A stretch of DNA of 64,000 nt from Thorsellia kenyensis (GTDB lineage: Bacteria > Pseudomonadota > Gammaproteobacteria > Enterobacterales > Thorselliaceae). The notes under the pieces were generated by a model that searched no databases, was not told the DNA's origin, and worked only from the letters and a program-made list of their open reading frames with translations. Below, one piece after another: positions 45,212 through 54,247 of the stretch; the stretch's first letter is position 1, and each line of letters begins with the position of its first letter. The stretch is from NCBI RefSeq assembly GCF_042432445.1, contig NZ_JBHLXE010000013.1, forward strand, positions 1-64,000, given 5' to 3'. The translations under genes and the position numbers were made by a program.

Positions 45212-47626
45212 ATGTCAAATTATGATTCTTCAAGCATAAAAGTTCTTAAAGGGCTTGATGCTGTTAGAAAACGCCCTGGTATGTATATTGGTGACACAGA
45301 CGATGGAACAGGCCTACATCACATGGTTTTTGAGATTGTAGATAACTCAATAGATGAAGCACTTGCAGGCCATTGTAGTAATATCCTTGTTACTATTCAT
45401 TCTGATAACTCTGTTTCTGTCGAAGATGATGGCAGGGGTATGCCTACAGGTATTCATGAAGAAGAAGGAATCTCTGCAGCCGAGGTCATTATGACAGTTC
45501 TTCATGCAGGCGGAAAATTTGATGATAACTCATATAAAGTTTCAGGTGGATTACACGGTGTCGGGGTATCTGTTGTAAATGCTCTGTCTCAAAAACTGCA
45601 ATTAACAATCAAAAGAGAACAACAGGTTCATGAAATGTTTTTTGAACATGGTGTTCCCGTTGCACCACTTAGTGTTATAGGGCAAACAGAACAAAAAGGC
45701 ACTCGTGTCAGATTCTGGCCTAGCTACGATACCTTTACCAATAATAATCAATTTGAATATGATATTTTAGCTAAAAGATTACGTGAGCTTTCTTTTTTAA
45801 ATTCTGGTGTCTCTATAAAGCTTTTAGATAAAAGAGATGGCAGAGAAGAACACTTTTTATATGAAGGCGGCATTAGGGCATTTGTTGAACATTTAAGTAA
45901 AAATAAAACACCTGTCCATCAAAATGTATTTTATTTTTCTCATGAAAAAGATGATATCGGCGTAGAAGTTGCATTACAGTGGAACGATGGATTTCAAGAA
46001 AATATCTATTGTTATACCAATAATATACCACAACGTGATGGGGGCACCCATCTTGCTGGCTTTCGTTCTGCAATGACGAGAACCCTCAATAGCTATATTG
46101 AAAATGAGATCACTAAAAACCCTAAAAATAAAATCAGTGCATCAGGCGATGATTCTAGAGAAGGATTAATCGCTGTTATTTCTGTCAAAGTACCCGATCC
46201 TAAATTCTCTTCTCAGACAAAAGATAAATTAGTCTCTTCTGAAGTTAAAACAGCAGTAGAAACATTAATGAATGAGAAACTGAATGACTATTTACTAGAA
46301 CACCCTAATGATGCCAAAATCATAGTCAATAAAATTATTGATGCAGCAAGAGCAAGGGAAGCCGCTCGTAGAGCAAGAGAAATGACTAGACGCAAAGGCG
46401 CACTAGATCTCGCTGGACTGCCAGGTAAACTAGCTGACTGCCAAGAAAAAGATCCTGCCCTCTCAGAGTTGTATCTTGTGGAAGGGGACTCAGCGGGTGG
46501 CTCAGCCAAACAAGGGCGAAATCGTAAAAATCAAGCTATTTTGCCTTTAAAAGGTAAGATTTTAAACGTTGAAAAAGCACGATTTGATAAGATGCTCTCT
46601 TCGCAAGAAGTAGGTACCTTAATAACAGCTCTAGGTTGTGGTATAGGTAGGGATGAATATAACCCTGATAAATTAAGATATCATAGCATCATCATAATGA
46701 CAGATGCCGATGTTGATGGTTCACATATTCGTACATTATTACTTACCTTTTTCTTCCGCCAAATGCCAGAATTAATTGAGCGTGGTCACGTGTTCATAGC
46801 GCAACCGCCACTATACAAAGTCAAACGGGGTAAGCAAGAGCAATATATAAAAGATGATGAAGCCATGGAAGAATATCAAGTCTCCATCGCCCTTGATGGT
46901 GCTTATCTATACTATTCACCAGATGCACCCGCATTGTCTGGTGAACCGCTTGAAAAATTAGTTAAAGAATATTATTCCATAGAAAAAATGTTCGATAGAA
47001 TGGAAAGAAGTTACCCAAGACATTTATTAAACCGTCTTATCTATTCTCCAAAATTAAATGTCTCAGAATTATCGAATGAACCGTTGGTAAAAACTTGGAT
47101 TGAATCTTTAACTGAAACGCTTAACCAAACAGAAACTCAAGGAAGTACTTACTTTTGTGATGTATCATATAACAAAGAAAGGCAAACCTACGAGCCAAAG
47201 ATTCGTATTAGAACCCATGGTGTTGATAACGACTACACACTAGACAGTGATTTCTTCCAAAGTACAGAGTATGAAAAACTGAGTCATTATGGAGAATCTG
47301 TAAGAGACTTAATTCAAGAGAATGCCTATGTCGTCAGAGGTGAGCGTAAAGCGAATATTGGTAGTTTTAACGAAGCCTTAGATTGGTTAGTTAAAGAATC
47401 AAAACGTGGTTTAACAATCCAGCGTTATAAAGGATTAGGAGAAATGAACCCAGAGCAACTTTGGGAAACTACAATGGATCCGACTTCAAGAAGAATGCTT
47501 CAAGTTACCATTAAAGATGCAATCGCCGCGGATGAAATATTTACCACACTTATGGGAGATGAAGTTGAACCCCGCAGAATCTTTATAGAAGATAATGCGC
47601 TTAAAGCAATGAATGTTGATATTTAA
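45212..47626 (+). CDS. gyrB: GyrB, DNA gyrase subunit B
   Basis: An 804-residue subunit, length as in E. coli. The GHKL ATPase domain includes NSIDEALAGH, DDGRGMP and GGLHGVGVSVVNALS. The TOPRIM domain has EGDSAGGSAKQGRNRKNQA, PLKGKILNVEKA and DADVDGSHIRTLLLTF, followed by the C-terminal GLGEMNPEQLWETTMDP. With GyrA it introduces negative supercoils. Many relatives have gyrB in the dnaA-dnaN-recF-gyrB cluster; here it lies between pepB and the tct operon, with none of those genes adjacent. Confidence 0.97.
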   Translation: MSNYDSSSIKVLKGLDAVRKRPGMYIGDTDDGTGLHHMVFEIVDNSIDEALAGHCSNILVTIHSDNSVSVEDDGRGMPTGIHEEEGISAAEVIMTVLHAGGKFDDNSYKVSGGLHGVGVSVVNALSQKLQLTIKREQQVHEMFFEHGVPVAPLSVIGQTEQKGTRVRFWPSYDTFTNNNQFEYDILAKRLRELSFLNSGVSIKLLDKRDGREEHFLYEGGIRAFVEHLSKNKTPVHQNVFYFSHEKDDIGVEVALQWNDGFQENIYCYTNNIPQRDGGTHLAGFRSAMTRTLNSYIENEITKNPKNKISASGDDSREGLIAVISVKVPDPKFSSQTKDKLVSSEVKTAVETLMNEKLNDYLLEHPNDAKIIVNKIIDAARAREAARRAREMTRRKGALDLAGLPGKLADCQEKDPALSELYLVEGDSAGGSAKQGRNRKNQAILPLKGKILNVEKARFDKMLSSQEVGTLITALGCGIGRDEYNPDKLRYHSIIIMTDADVDGSHIRTLLLTFFFRQMPELIERGHVFIAQPPLYKVKRGKQEQYIKDDEAMEEYQVSIALDGAYLYYSPDAPALSGEPLEKLVKEYYSIEKMFDRMERSYPRHLLNRLIYSPKLNVSELSNEPLVKTWIESLTETLNQTETQGSTYFCDVSYNKERQTYEPKIRIRTHGVDNDYTLDSDFFQSTEYEKLSHYGESVRDLIQENAYVVRGERKANIGSFNEALDWLVKESKRGLTIQRYKGLGEMNPEQLWETTMDPTSRRMLQVTIKDAIAADEIFTTLMGDEVEPRRIFIEDNALKAMNVDI

Positions 47627-47637
47627 TTCTTTCCTCT

Positions 47638-47669
47638 TAGCCTTATTGATAACTTTTTCAATAAGGCTA
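47638..47669 (+). terminator. Hairpin after gyrB
   Basis: TAGCCTTATTGA (47638-47649) and TCAATAAGGCTA (47658-47669) form a perfect 12-bp stem with an 8-base loop, 11 bases after the gyrB stop. No strong U-run follows, so this could be a terminator or an mRNA 3'-end stabiliser. Confidence 0.6.
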
Positions 47670-47812
47670 AATATGATGAACCCCTCTCTTTGCAAATCAA
47701 CTGCCAAATTGACTTTTTTCTTCGAGTTCTTCAATTACTTCTTATAATTTATAATATTTAAATGTTACATTTTTATTTAAATGCCAACAACTTTGTATTT
47801 TTTTTATAATAG

Positions 47813-47828
47813 TGTGAATTGTTTCACA
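47813..47828 (+). promoter_or_regulatory. Perfect CRP site upstream of tctCBA
   Basis: TGTGAATTGTTTCACA has both TGTGA and TCACA arms with the required 6-base spacer. A -10-like TATACT (47857-47862) lies downstream, giving a site centre about 48 bases before the inferred start; -35 is poor, consistent with an activator need. It would make the transporter subject to catabolite control. Confidence 0.75.
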
Positions 47829-47881
47829 GGCTCTTCTTTTTTTTCTTTACTAAAGTTATACTTAAAACTTACAATACTTTA

Positions 47882-47902
47882 ACTTTCACATAAGCTGAAA
47901 GT
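47882..47902. promoter_or_regulatory. Inverted repeat in tctC upstream region
   Basis: ACTTTCA (47882-47888) and TGAAAGT (47896-47902) form a perfect 7-bp inverted repeat with a 7-base spacer, just past the inferred promoter. Nearby AACATATGTT (47915-47924) is a second short palindrome. Either could bind a regulator; none is identified in the sequence. Confidence 0.4.
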
Positions 47903-48114
47903 GTTTAGACATTAAACATATGTTGTTCCAAAAGGCACTACGATTTGTAAATGCTATCATATGTACGATCAAAATGAACAGAAATGATATAGCACTTCTT
48001 TAATTACCTGCTTATTCTACTATAAACGATTTTAAGGGAACTTAAGCAAGGTTTGTGTGCTCAAAATACAAAGTAATGACCATGTTTTTAAATCAATTTA
48101 ATTAGGGAGTCATC

Positions 48115-49113
48115 ATGCTGTCAAAAATAAATCCCAGGCTTTATGTTGTTGGATTGGGGATTATCTTACCTATTATTTTAATTATGTTGGGTAAAACTGA
48201 AGGTGATGGGCCGCCCAAACCAGAATGTGTTGCTCCAGCTTCTCCAGGCGGAGGTTTTGATCTAACTTGCAAACTAGCGCTTGAAGGATTTGATGAACTT
48301 TCTTTGAGTGAAAAATCATTGCGAGTAACTTATAAACCCGGCGGTGTAGGTGCTGTTGCCTATAATGCGATTGTCAGTAATTACCCACGAGATCCTAACC
48401 TGATTGTTGCCTTCTCATCAGGCTCACTTTTAAACATTGCCCAAAAAAAATTCGGCAAATTTAATGAGAATGATGTGAGATGGCTTGCGGGAATTGGTGT
48501 TGATTATGGGATGGTTGCAGTGAAAGCTGATTCTGATCTTAAAACATTGGAAGATTTAGCGATTGCTTTAAAAAAAGACCCTAAATCCATTTCATTTGGC
48601 GCAGGTGGTAGTGTCGGTGGGCAAGACTGGATGCAAGTTGCCTTGATGACTAAATCTATTGGAATCAATCCAAAAGACATGAAATATGTTGCTATGGAGG
48701 GTGGAGGTGAAACTATGACGAATTTACTTGGAGGGCATATTGATGTCATGAGCGCAGGTATTGCAGAGGTTTTACCTTATCTAAAAGATAAAAAAGTACG
48801 TGTACTTGCAGTCTTTGCTGAAGAAAGATTAAAGGGATCATTTAAAGATGTTCCTACTGCTATAGAGCAAGGTTATGACGTTAGATGGCCGGTGATGCGT
48901 GGATTTTATACACCTAAAGATATCAGCGACAAAGAATTTGAGTGGTGGAAAAATAATTTTGATAAATTACTGGCTTCACCAGAATTTGCAGAACTAAGAG
49001 AGTCTAGAGATCTTCTTGAATTTAATAAAACCGGTGAAGATCTAGACAAATTTGTTAAAAATCAAGTGAACGAAATGCGACAACTTTCAATCGATTTCGA
49101 ACTTATCAAATAA
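48115..49113 (+). CDS. tctC: TctC, tripartite tricarboxylate transporter binding protein
   Basis: A 332-residue extracytoplasmic solute receptor of the TTT family. Residues 1-25 are a hydrophobic export signal or anchor. The ligand loop CVAPASPGGGFDLTCKL, FGAGGSVGGQDW and the VDVMSAG-like segment HIDVMSAGIAEVL are typical. TctC receptors bind citrate or other tricarboxylates and hand them to TctAB. It is the first gene of tctCBA, and a CRP site lies upstream. Substrate not deducible. Confidence 0.92.
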   Translation: MLSKINPRLYVVGLGIILPIILIMLGKTEGDGPPKPECVAPASPGGGFDLTCKLALEGFDELSLSEKSLRVTYKPGGVGAVAYNAIVSNYPRDPNLIVAFSSGSLLNIAQKKFGKFNENDVRWLAGIGVDYGMVAVKADSDLKTLEDLAIALKKDPKSISFGAGGSVGGQDWMQVALMTKSIGINPKDMKYVAMEGGGETMTNLLGGHIDVMSAGIAEVLPYLKDKKVRVLAVFAEERLKGSFKDVPTAIEQGYDVRWPVMRGFYTPKDISDKEFEWWKNNFDKLLASPEFAELRESRDLLEFNKTGEDLDKFVKNQVNEMRQLSIDFELIK

Positions 49114-49138
49114 TGTAAATTTAATTTAAGGAACTTTT

Positions 49139-49591
49139 ATGCGCATCATTGATAGATATGTATACATTATACTTCTTATTGTCGTTACATTATTATTTAT
49201 TGAAGCATTCAATTTTGTAACTGATATATCTTATGACAGTATAGGAGCCAATACTTTTCCGATACTTATTATGGGTTTGCTAATTGTTACTCTAATTTTA
49301 TTGATTTTAAAACCTAAAAAATTTTATGATTCTTGGAATTTAGATAAAGAGCAATTCAAAAAAACGGCTTATCTCATTCTTGCACTTTTTGGCTACGCCC
49401 TCTTTTTTGTTTCTTTGGGCTTTATTATCAATACCATCATTTTTATTGGTTTAATTTCCATAATATTTGGTGCAAATAAAATCGATGCCTTTTTGGCTTC
49501 AACAACAATGGGGCTTTATAGTTTCATAATATTCGACAGAATATTTGGTGTTGTTATGCCACTAGGCCCATTAGCGACAATTATACCGTAA
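49139..49591 (+). CDS. tctB: TctB, small membrane subunit of the TTT transporter
   Basis: A 150-residue protein with four hydrophobic helices and the family pattern TFPILIMGLLIVTLILL after helix 1 and the GFIINTIIFIGLISIIFGA segment. It couples the TctC receptor and the TctA channel. It lies 25 nt after tctC and 17 nt before tctA. Confidence 0.9.
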   Translation: MRIIDRYVYIILLIVVTLLFIEAFNFVTDISYDSIGANTFPILIMGLLIVTLILLILKPKKFYDSWNLDKEQFKKTAYLILALFGYALFFVSLGFIINTIIFIGLISIIFGANKIDAFLASTTMGLYSFIIFDRIFGVVMPLGPLATIIP

Positions 49592-49608
49592 TTTAAAGGA
49601 TCACATTT

Positions 49609-51093
49609 ATGGAAGTGTTAAGTTTCTTAATGGATGGGTTCGCTGTTGCACTCACTCCTCAAAATATTTTTATCGCCTTTATTGGTGCATTCTTAGGTAC
49701 TATAGTGGGTATGTTACCTGGCCTTGGTCCTATAAATGGTGTTGCATTGCTTCTCCCTTTTGCTTATTCAATTGGTTTGCCTGCTGAAAGTGCATTAATT
49801 TTACTTGCTGCTGTGTATCTAGGGTGCGAGTATGGGGGCAGAATTTCAGCTATCCTTATCAATGTCCCTGGAGATGCTGCAGCAATTATGTCAACCTTAG
49901 ATGGCTATCCTTTGGCTAAAAAAGGCAAAGCGGGTGTTGCATTGTCAATCTCTGCGGTAAGTTCTTTTATTGGTAGTACAATTGCCACGATAGGAATTGT
50001 TATTTTTGCTCCTTTGCTAGCAAAATGGGCTATCGCTTTTGGTCCTGCTGAATATTTTGTTTTAATGGTATTTGCTATGTCCTGCTTAAGTGGTCTGGTC
50101 TCTGAAAGCCCTCTTAAGACGCTTTTTGCTACACTTATTGGATTAGCTCTTACAATTCCTGGCGTAGATGCTGTAACTGGTGTGTATCGTTATACGTTTG
50201 ATATGGTCAACCTAAATGAAGGCATTGAGTTTGCGACCATCGTAATAGGTTTTTTTAGTATCAGTGAAGTATTACTGCTTCTTGAACAAACAAAAACTGG
50301 CCAACAAGCCGTTGAAAAAACCGGAAAAATGTTTTTCTCATTAAAAGAATTGCTGTTTAGCTTAGGGACCGCTTTTAGAAGTGGGTTTATTGGCTTTTTT
50401 ATTGGTGTATTACCTGGAGCAGGGGCGACTATTGCTAGTGCGCTGGCTTATACCTCAGCTAAACAAATTGCCGGAAAGAATGGTGAGTTTGGTCAGGGAG
50501 ATTTAAGGGGTATAGCAGCTCCAGAGGCTGCAAATAATGCTTCTGCCTGTGGTTCATTTATCCCTATGCTGACATTAGGTATTCCAGGTTCGGGGACTAC
50601 TGCTGTGATGATTGGCGCTCTTGCCCTTTATAAAATCACCCCCGGACCTCAGTTATTCACGGAGAATCCTATCATTGTATGGAGTTTAATAGCGTCTTTA
50701 TTTGTAGGAAACATAATTCTATTATTCTTGAATCTTCCTCTGGTAGGTTTTTTTGCGAAAATACTTACTGTGCCGAGACATTATTTAATACCTATCATCA
50801 CTATGGTCAGCTTTGTCGGGGTATTTGCTATTCATAGTACTGTTTTTGAATTAATGTTAGCCTTTGGCTTGGGCGTATTTGGCTATATTCTACGTAAAAT
50901 GAATATTCCGCTCTCGCCTCTTATTCTGGCCTTTGTCTTAGGTGAATTATTAGAAAATAACCTACGCAAAGCCATGTCAATTTCAGATGGCGATACAAGT
51001 ATTCTTTGGGGAAGCAATATTACCATTGGGCTATGGATAATGACTGCTTTTATGATCTTACTGGCTATAAGAAAGATTTTTAAAAAGAAATAA
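49609..51093 (+). CDS. tctA: TctA, large membrane subunit of the TTT transporter
   Basis: A 494-residue permease with about twelve helices and the duplicated motif typical of TctA: GMLPGLGPINGVALLLPF in the first half and GVLPGAGATIASALAYTSAK in the second; also YGGRISAILINVPGD and TLGIPGSGTTAVMIGAL. It imports citrate-like substrates with sodium or protons. A rho-independent terminator closes the operon. Confidence 0.94.
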   Translation: MEVLSFLMDGFAVALTPQNIFIAFIGAFLGTIVGMLPGLGPINGVALLLPFAYSIGLPAESALILLAAVYLGCEYGGRISAILINVPGDAAAIMSTLDGYPLAKKGKAGVALSISAVSSFIGSTIATIGIVIFAPLLAKWAIAFGPAEYFVLMVFAMSCLSGLVSESPLKTLFATLIGLALTIPGVDAVTGVYRYTFDMVNLNEGIEFATIVIGFFSISEVLLLLEQTKTGQQAVEKTGKMFFSLKELLFSLGTAFRSGFIGFFIGVLPGAGATIASALAYTSAKQIAGKNGEFGQGDLRGIAAPEAANNASACGSFIPMLTLGIPGSGTTAVMIGALALYKITPGPQLFTENPIIVWSLIASLFVGNIILLFLNLPLVGFFAKILTVPRHYLIPIITMVSFVGVFAIHSTVFELMLAFGLGVFGYILRKMNIPLSPLILAFVLGELLENNLRKAMSISDGDTSILWGSNITIGLWIMTAFMILLAIRKIFKKK

Positions 51094-51124
51094 TGGCCTA
51101 TTTTAATTTGTAGTAACCAAACTG

Positions 51125-51153
51125 AGGATATTCTTTTAGGATATCCTTTTTTT
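51125..51153 (+). terminator. Terminator of tctCBA
   Basis: AGGATAT (51125-51131) pairs with ATATCCT (51141-51147) around 9 bases, followed by a T-run. It separates tctA from deoR. Confidence 0.85.
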
Positions 51154-51229
51154 GTGCGTGAATAACAACAAATATGTTACAATCAAAACATCTTTTCGTT
51201 ACGATTCAACTATTTTAATGGAGCCTATT

Positions 51230-52009
51230 TTGGATATTAGACGCAAATTTAGAATTGATAAGTTAGTCAATGCCCTACAAAATCAAGATAAAATGAAAAT
51301 AAGTGAAGCGGCTGCCCTTCTTGATGTCTCAGAAATGACTATTAGAAGAGATATTAACTCAGATCAAAAACTCCTAAAGTTACTTGGTGGGTATATTGTT
51401 TGCAGTATTTCTTTAAATCAATCCCAAAATAATTTCTATTTTCTCAGTGAGCAAGAAAACAAAAATGTTGCCGCAAAAAGAAATATTGCTAAAAAAGCGG
51501 CTACCCTTGTTAATGCAAACGACACTATATTTTTTGACTCTGGTACCACAATTCCTTTTATTATTCATGAAATAGATGATTCTCTTCCATTCACAGCAAT
51601 ATGTTACAGTCTTCACGCTTTTCTTGCATTAAAACAAAAGCCTAATTGTCGAGTAATACTTTGCGGGGGAGATTTTAAATCCAGTTCTCATGTTTTCATA
51701 CCGACATTGACACATAATGAGATTTCCTCAATATATACTAATAAGGCATTTATTTCAGCTGCAGGGGTGTGCGTGGCTAAAGGAGTGACTACTTGGGTGA
51801 TTGATGAAGTAAAAGTTAAACAAATGGCAATGGACAACACAGAGTATTCTATACTCGTTGTTGATGATGAAAAATTTGATAAGGTAAGACCAGGTTATTT
51901 TGCAAGATTAGATGAATTTGATGCGCTGATTACTAATCTTCTAACATCAACAGACATAAGCCATTATCTTTCACAATCGCATATTCAAGTAGATATTACC
52001 AGTAAATAA
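51230..52009 (+). CDS. deoR: DeoR, deoxyribonucleoside operon repressor
   Basis: A 259-residue repressor (E. coli DeoR is 252). The winged-helix domain has AALLDVSEMTIRRDIN and LLGGYIV; the sugar-phosphate sensor has FFDSGTT, CYSLHAFLALKQKPNCR, and FISAAGVCVAKG. The match to DeoR itself is strong, not just to the family. I chose TTG 51230 (MDIRRKFRI, compare METRREERI), with GGAG seven bases before; ATG 51218 is the alternative. Deoxyribose 5-phosphate is the known inducer. It lies directly before deoB, with two candidate operators between. Confidence 0.9.
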   Translation: MDIRRKFRIDKLVNALQNQDKMKISEAAALLDVSEMTIRRDINSDQKLLKLLGGYIVCSISLNQSQNNFYFLSEQENKNVAAKRNIAKKAATLVNANDTIFFDSGTTIPFIIHEIDDSLPFTAICYSLHAFLALKQKPNCRVILCGGDFKSSSHVFIPTLTHNEISSIYTNKAFISAAGVCVAKGVTTWVIDEVKVKQMAMDNTEYSILVVDDEKFDKVRPGYFARLDEFDALITNLLTSTDISHYLSQSHIQVDITSK

Positions 52010-52065
52010 GGTTGTGTTATATTATTGTGAGAACCCAGTAAAATAACATCAAAACTCGCCATAAA

Positions 52066-52081
52066 TGTTAAAATAAGAACA
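52066..52081 (+). promoter_or_regulatory. DeoR-like operator 1
   Basis: TGTTAAAATAAGAACA has TGTT and AACA arms 8 bases apart, as in the E. coli operator TGTTAGAATTCTAACA, and agrees at 12 of 16 positions. The arms extend to AAATGTT/AACATTT. Confidence 0.65.
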
Positions 52082-52167
52082 TTTAAAATAAGAATACACA
52101 AAAAAATAGTGACTCCTGGCATAGTTTATCATTTATTCACAAGAAATCTGTTTTAATCCAGATAGTG

Positions 52168-52183
52168 TGTTACAATAATGACA
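52168..52183 (+). promoter_or_regulatory. DeoR-like operator 2
   Basis: TGTTACAATAATGACA agrees with the E. coli DeoR operator at 12 of 16 positions and with operator 1 at 13 of 16. It is 102 bp downstream of operator 1 and just upstream of the inferred deoB promoter. Confidence 0.55.
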
Positions 52184-52208
52184 AAAATAAGGTGGTTTTC
52201 TCTTTTTA

Positions 52209-52217
52209 TGATATAAT
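52209..52217 (+). promoter_or_regulatory. Extended -10 promoter of deoB
   Basis: TGATATAAT is a perfect extended -10 (TGnTATAAT). No good -35 precedes it. Transcription would start near 52224, about 40 bases before the deoB ATG. Confidence 0.65.
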
Positions 52218-52264
52218 TTTAACATCAAAATTAATTTATTATCTTTCCTAGACGAGGTATGCTT

Positions 52265-53488
52265 ATGAAACGTGTCATTATTTTACTTTTAGATTCATTT
52301 GGTATTGGTGCAACGCCTGACGCACATTTATTTTCTGATGAAGGCTCAAATACTCTAGGGCATATTGCAGATCATTTTGATCATCTGTTCCTTACAGGAA
52401 AACGATCTACTCCACTTAACATTCCAAACCTTAATCAATTAGGACTTGGATTGGCTGCTAAAGAAGCATGTGGCTCCTACCCAAGAGGTTTAAGTTTTAT
52501 CACATCCCCTATTGGTTCTTATGGCTACGCAAAAGAAATTTCTTCTGGTAAAGATACTCCCTCAGGCCACTGGGAAATTGCGGGTGTCCCTGTTTTATTT
52601 GATTGGGGTTATTTTAAAGAACACACAGATAGCTTTCCAAAAGAATTATTAGCTACGATATGCCAAAAAGCTGGACTCAATGGCTATTTAGGTAATTGCC
52701 ATGCATCAGGCACTACAATACTTGAGGAGCTGGGTGAAGAACATATTAGAACAGGTTACCCAATATTCTATACATCAGCAGATTCTGTATTCCAAATAGC
52801 GTGTCATGAAGAACATTTTGGATTAGAAAAACTATATCATTTATGTCAAATAGCAAGAGAAGCGCTCGATGAAGGAAAATACAACATAGGTAGAGTTATT
52901 GCTCGTCCATTTATTGGAGAACCTTGCAATTTTTCAAGAACGGGCAATAGAAAAGATCTTGCTGTACTTCCCCCCTCTACAACTGTTCTAGAAAAATTAT
53001 CGACTGAAAAAACTGGTGAAGTTGTATCCATTGGAAAAATTGCAGATATTTACGCACATGCTGGCATCACAAAAAAAATAAAGGCAAATGGCTTAAATGA
53101 ATTATTTGATGCCACATTAGAAGAGATGAAAGTTTCAACCAAACCTGATACCCTGATTTTTACTAATTTAGTCGATTTTGACTCTGTTTATGGTCATAGA
53201 AGGGATGTTCTTGGTTATGGTGAAGCACTTGAGTGGTTCGATAATAGGCTACCTGAAATTCTTAGCGCACTGAATGAAGACGATTTATTAATCATTACAG
53301 CAGATCATGGTTGCGATCCTACTTGGCCTGGAACAGATCATACGCGTGAGCATATTCCTGTTTTACTTTACAGCAAAAGTCTCCCTCCAAAAGCATTAGG
53401 TCTTAGTGATACTTTTGCTGATATAGGACAAACAATTTCTACGGTATTTAACCTATCGCCTATGCAACATGGTAAGTCACTATTATAA
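52265..53488 (+). CDS. deoB: DeoB, phosphopentomutase
   Basis: A 407-residue alkaline-phosphatase-superfamily enzyme that interconverts (deoxy)ribose 1-phosphate and 5-phosphate. Metal and active-site segments: LDSFGIGATPDA, SGKDTPSGHWEIAGVPV with the phosphorylated Thr, NLVDFDSVYGHRRD, ADHGCDPTWPGTDHTREHIP. GACGAGG lies before ATG 52265; the ATG six bases upstream is less likely. It makes deoxyribose 5-phosphate, the signal that DeoR senses. Length equals the E. coli enzyme. Confidence 0.96.
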   Translation: MKRVIILLLDSFGIGATPDAHLFSDEGSNTLGHIADHFDHLFLTGKRSTPLNIPNLNQLGLGLAAKEACGSYPRGLSFITSPIGSYGYAKEISSGKDTPSGHWEIAGVPVLFDWGYFKEHTDSFPKELLATICQKAGLNGYLGNCHASGTTILEELGEEHIRTGYPIFYTSADSVFQIACHEEHFGLEKLYHLCQIAREALDEGKYNIGRVIARPFIGEPCNFSRTGNRKDLAVLPPSTTVLEKLSTEKTGEVVSIGKIADIYAHAGITKKIKANGLNELFDATLEEMKVSTKPDTLIFTNLVDFDSVYGHRRDVLGYGEALEWFDNRLPEILSALNEDDLLIITADHGCDPTWPGTDHTREHIPVLLYSKSLPPKALGLSDTFADIGQTISTVFNLSPMQHGKSLL

Positions 53489-53565
53489 ATCATACAGGGG
53501 CCTTGATTTATCCAGCCCCCTAAATGGGCATCAAAATATAATATAAAATCAATTTTGGAGAGTCT

Positions 53566-54063
53566 ATGACAGACAATGCTATAAAAGTTCAGAATGATAC
53601 CTCACCAGTGTCTGAACTTAAATTTAAAATTCCTGATAAAACAAAGAAAGAACGACTGTTCCATGCAATTATGTTTGAAACCATAGCACTTATTCTTTGT
53701 GCTCCTGCACTCGCCTTGATTATGAATAAATCTTTATTCACTTCTGCAAGTTTAACTTTAATGAATGCAGCTTGTGCTATGGTGATGAACATTGTCTTCA
53801 ACATTATTTTCGATCACTTTGAAAAAAAAATTGGATTCACAAAAAATTTCAAGGTTCGAATGTTACATGCCTGCTTATTTGAAATTAGTTTGTTAAGCTT
53901 AATTGTGCCACTAGGAGCTTTGCTACTTAAAATATCTTTGTCGGCTTCTTTTGCCATGAATGTAGGATTAATCTTCTTTTTCTTACCTTATACCTATATC
54001 TATAATTTAGCTTTTGACACTTTACGCTATAAATATTACCTGAAAAAATTCCAGACGAATTAA
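53566..54063 (+). CDS. PACE-family efflux transporter
   Basis: A 165-residue membrane protein with two repeats, each a pair of helices: ERLFHAIMFETIALILCAPA in the first, RMLHACLFEISLLSLIVPLG in the second. The conserved FE and the repeat of HA..FE are hallmarks of the bacterial transmembrane pair domain in PACE proteins such as AceI, which export chlorhexidine or polyamines. It lies 77 nt after deoB. Substrate unknown. Confidence 0.85.
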   Translation: MTDNAIKVQNDTSPVSELKFKIPDKTKKERLFHAIMFETIALILCAPALALIMNKSLFTSASLTLMNAACAMVMNIVFNIIFDHFEKKIGFTKNFKVRMLHACLFEISLLSLIVPLGALLLKISLSASFAMNVGLIFFFLPYTYIYNLAFDTLRYKYYLKKFQTN

Positions 54064-54091
54064 TCTTCCTTGATTATACTAGGGCACTCTT

Positions 54092-54119
54092 AACGTGTAA
54101 CGTGTAACGTGTAACGTGC
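54092..54119. repeat. 7-bp tandem repeat
   Basis: AACGTGT occurs three times in perfect tandem from 54092 to 54112, with a fourth copy AACGTGC to 54119. It lies about 30 bases after the PACE gene. Confidence 0.9.
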
Positions 54120-54247
54120 TTTAGTATAACTAATAAGGATAACTTAAAAGCGATCTACTCCAAAACTGATTGCTAATAATACATAATTATGGCAGAAGTT
54201 AATTAGTTTAATTTAAATGCTGTTTTATAAGTTTTATATCTTACATA

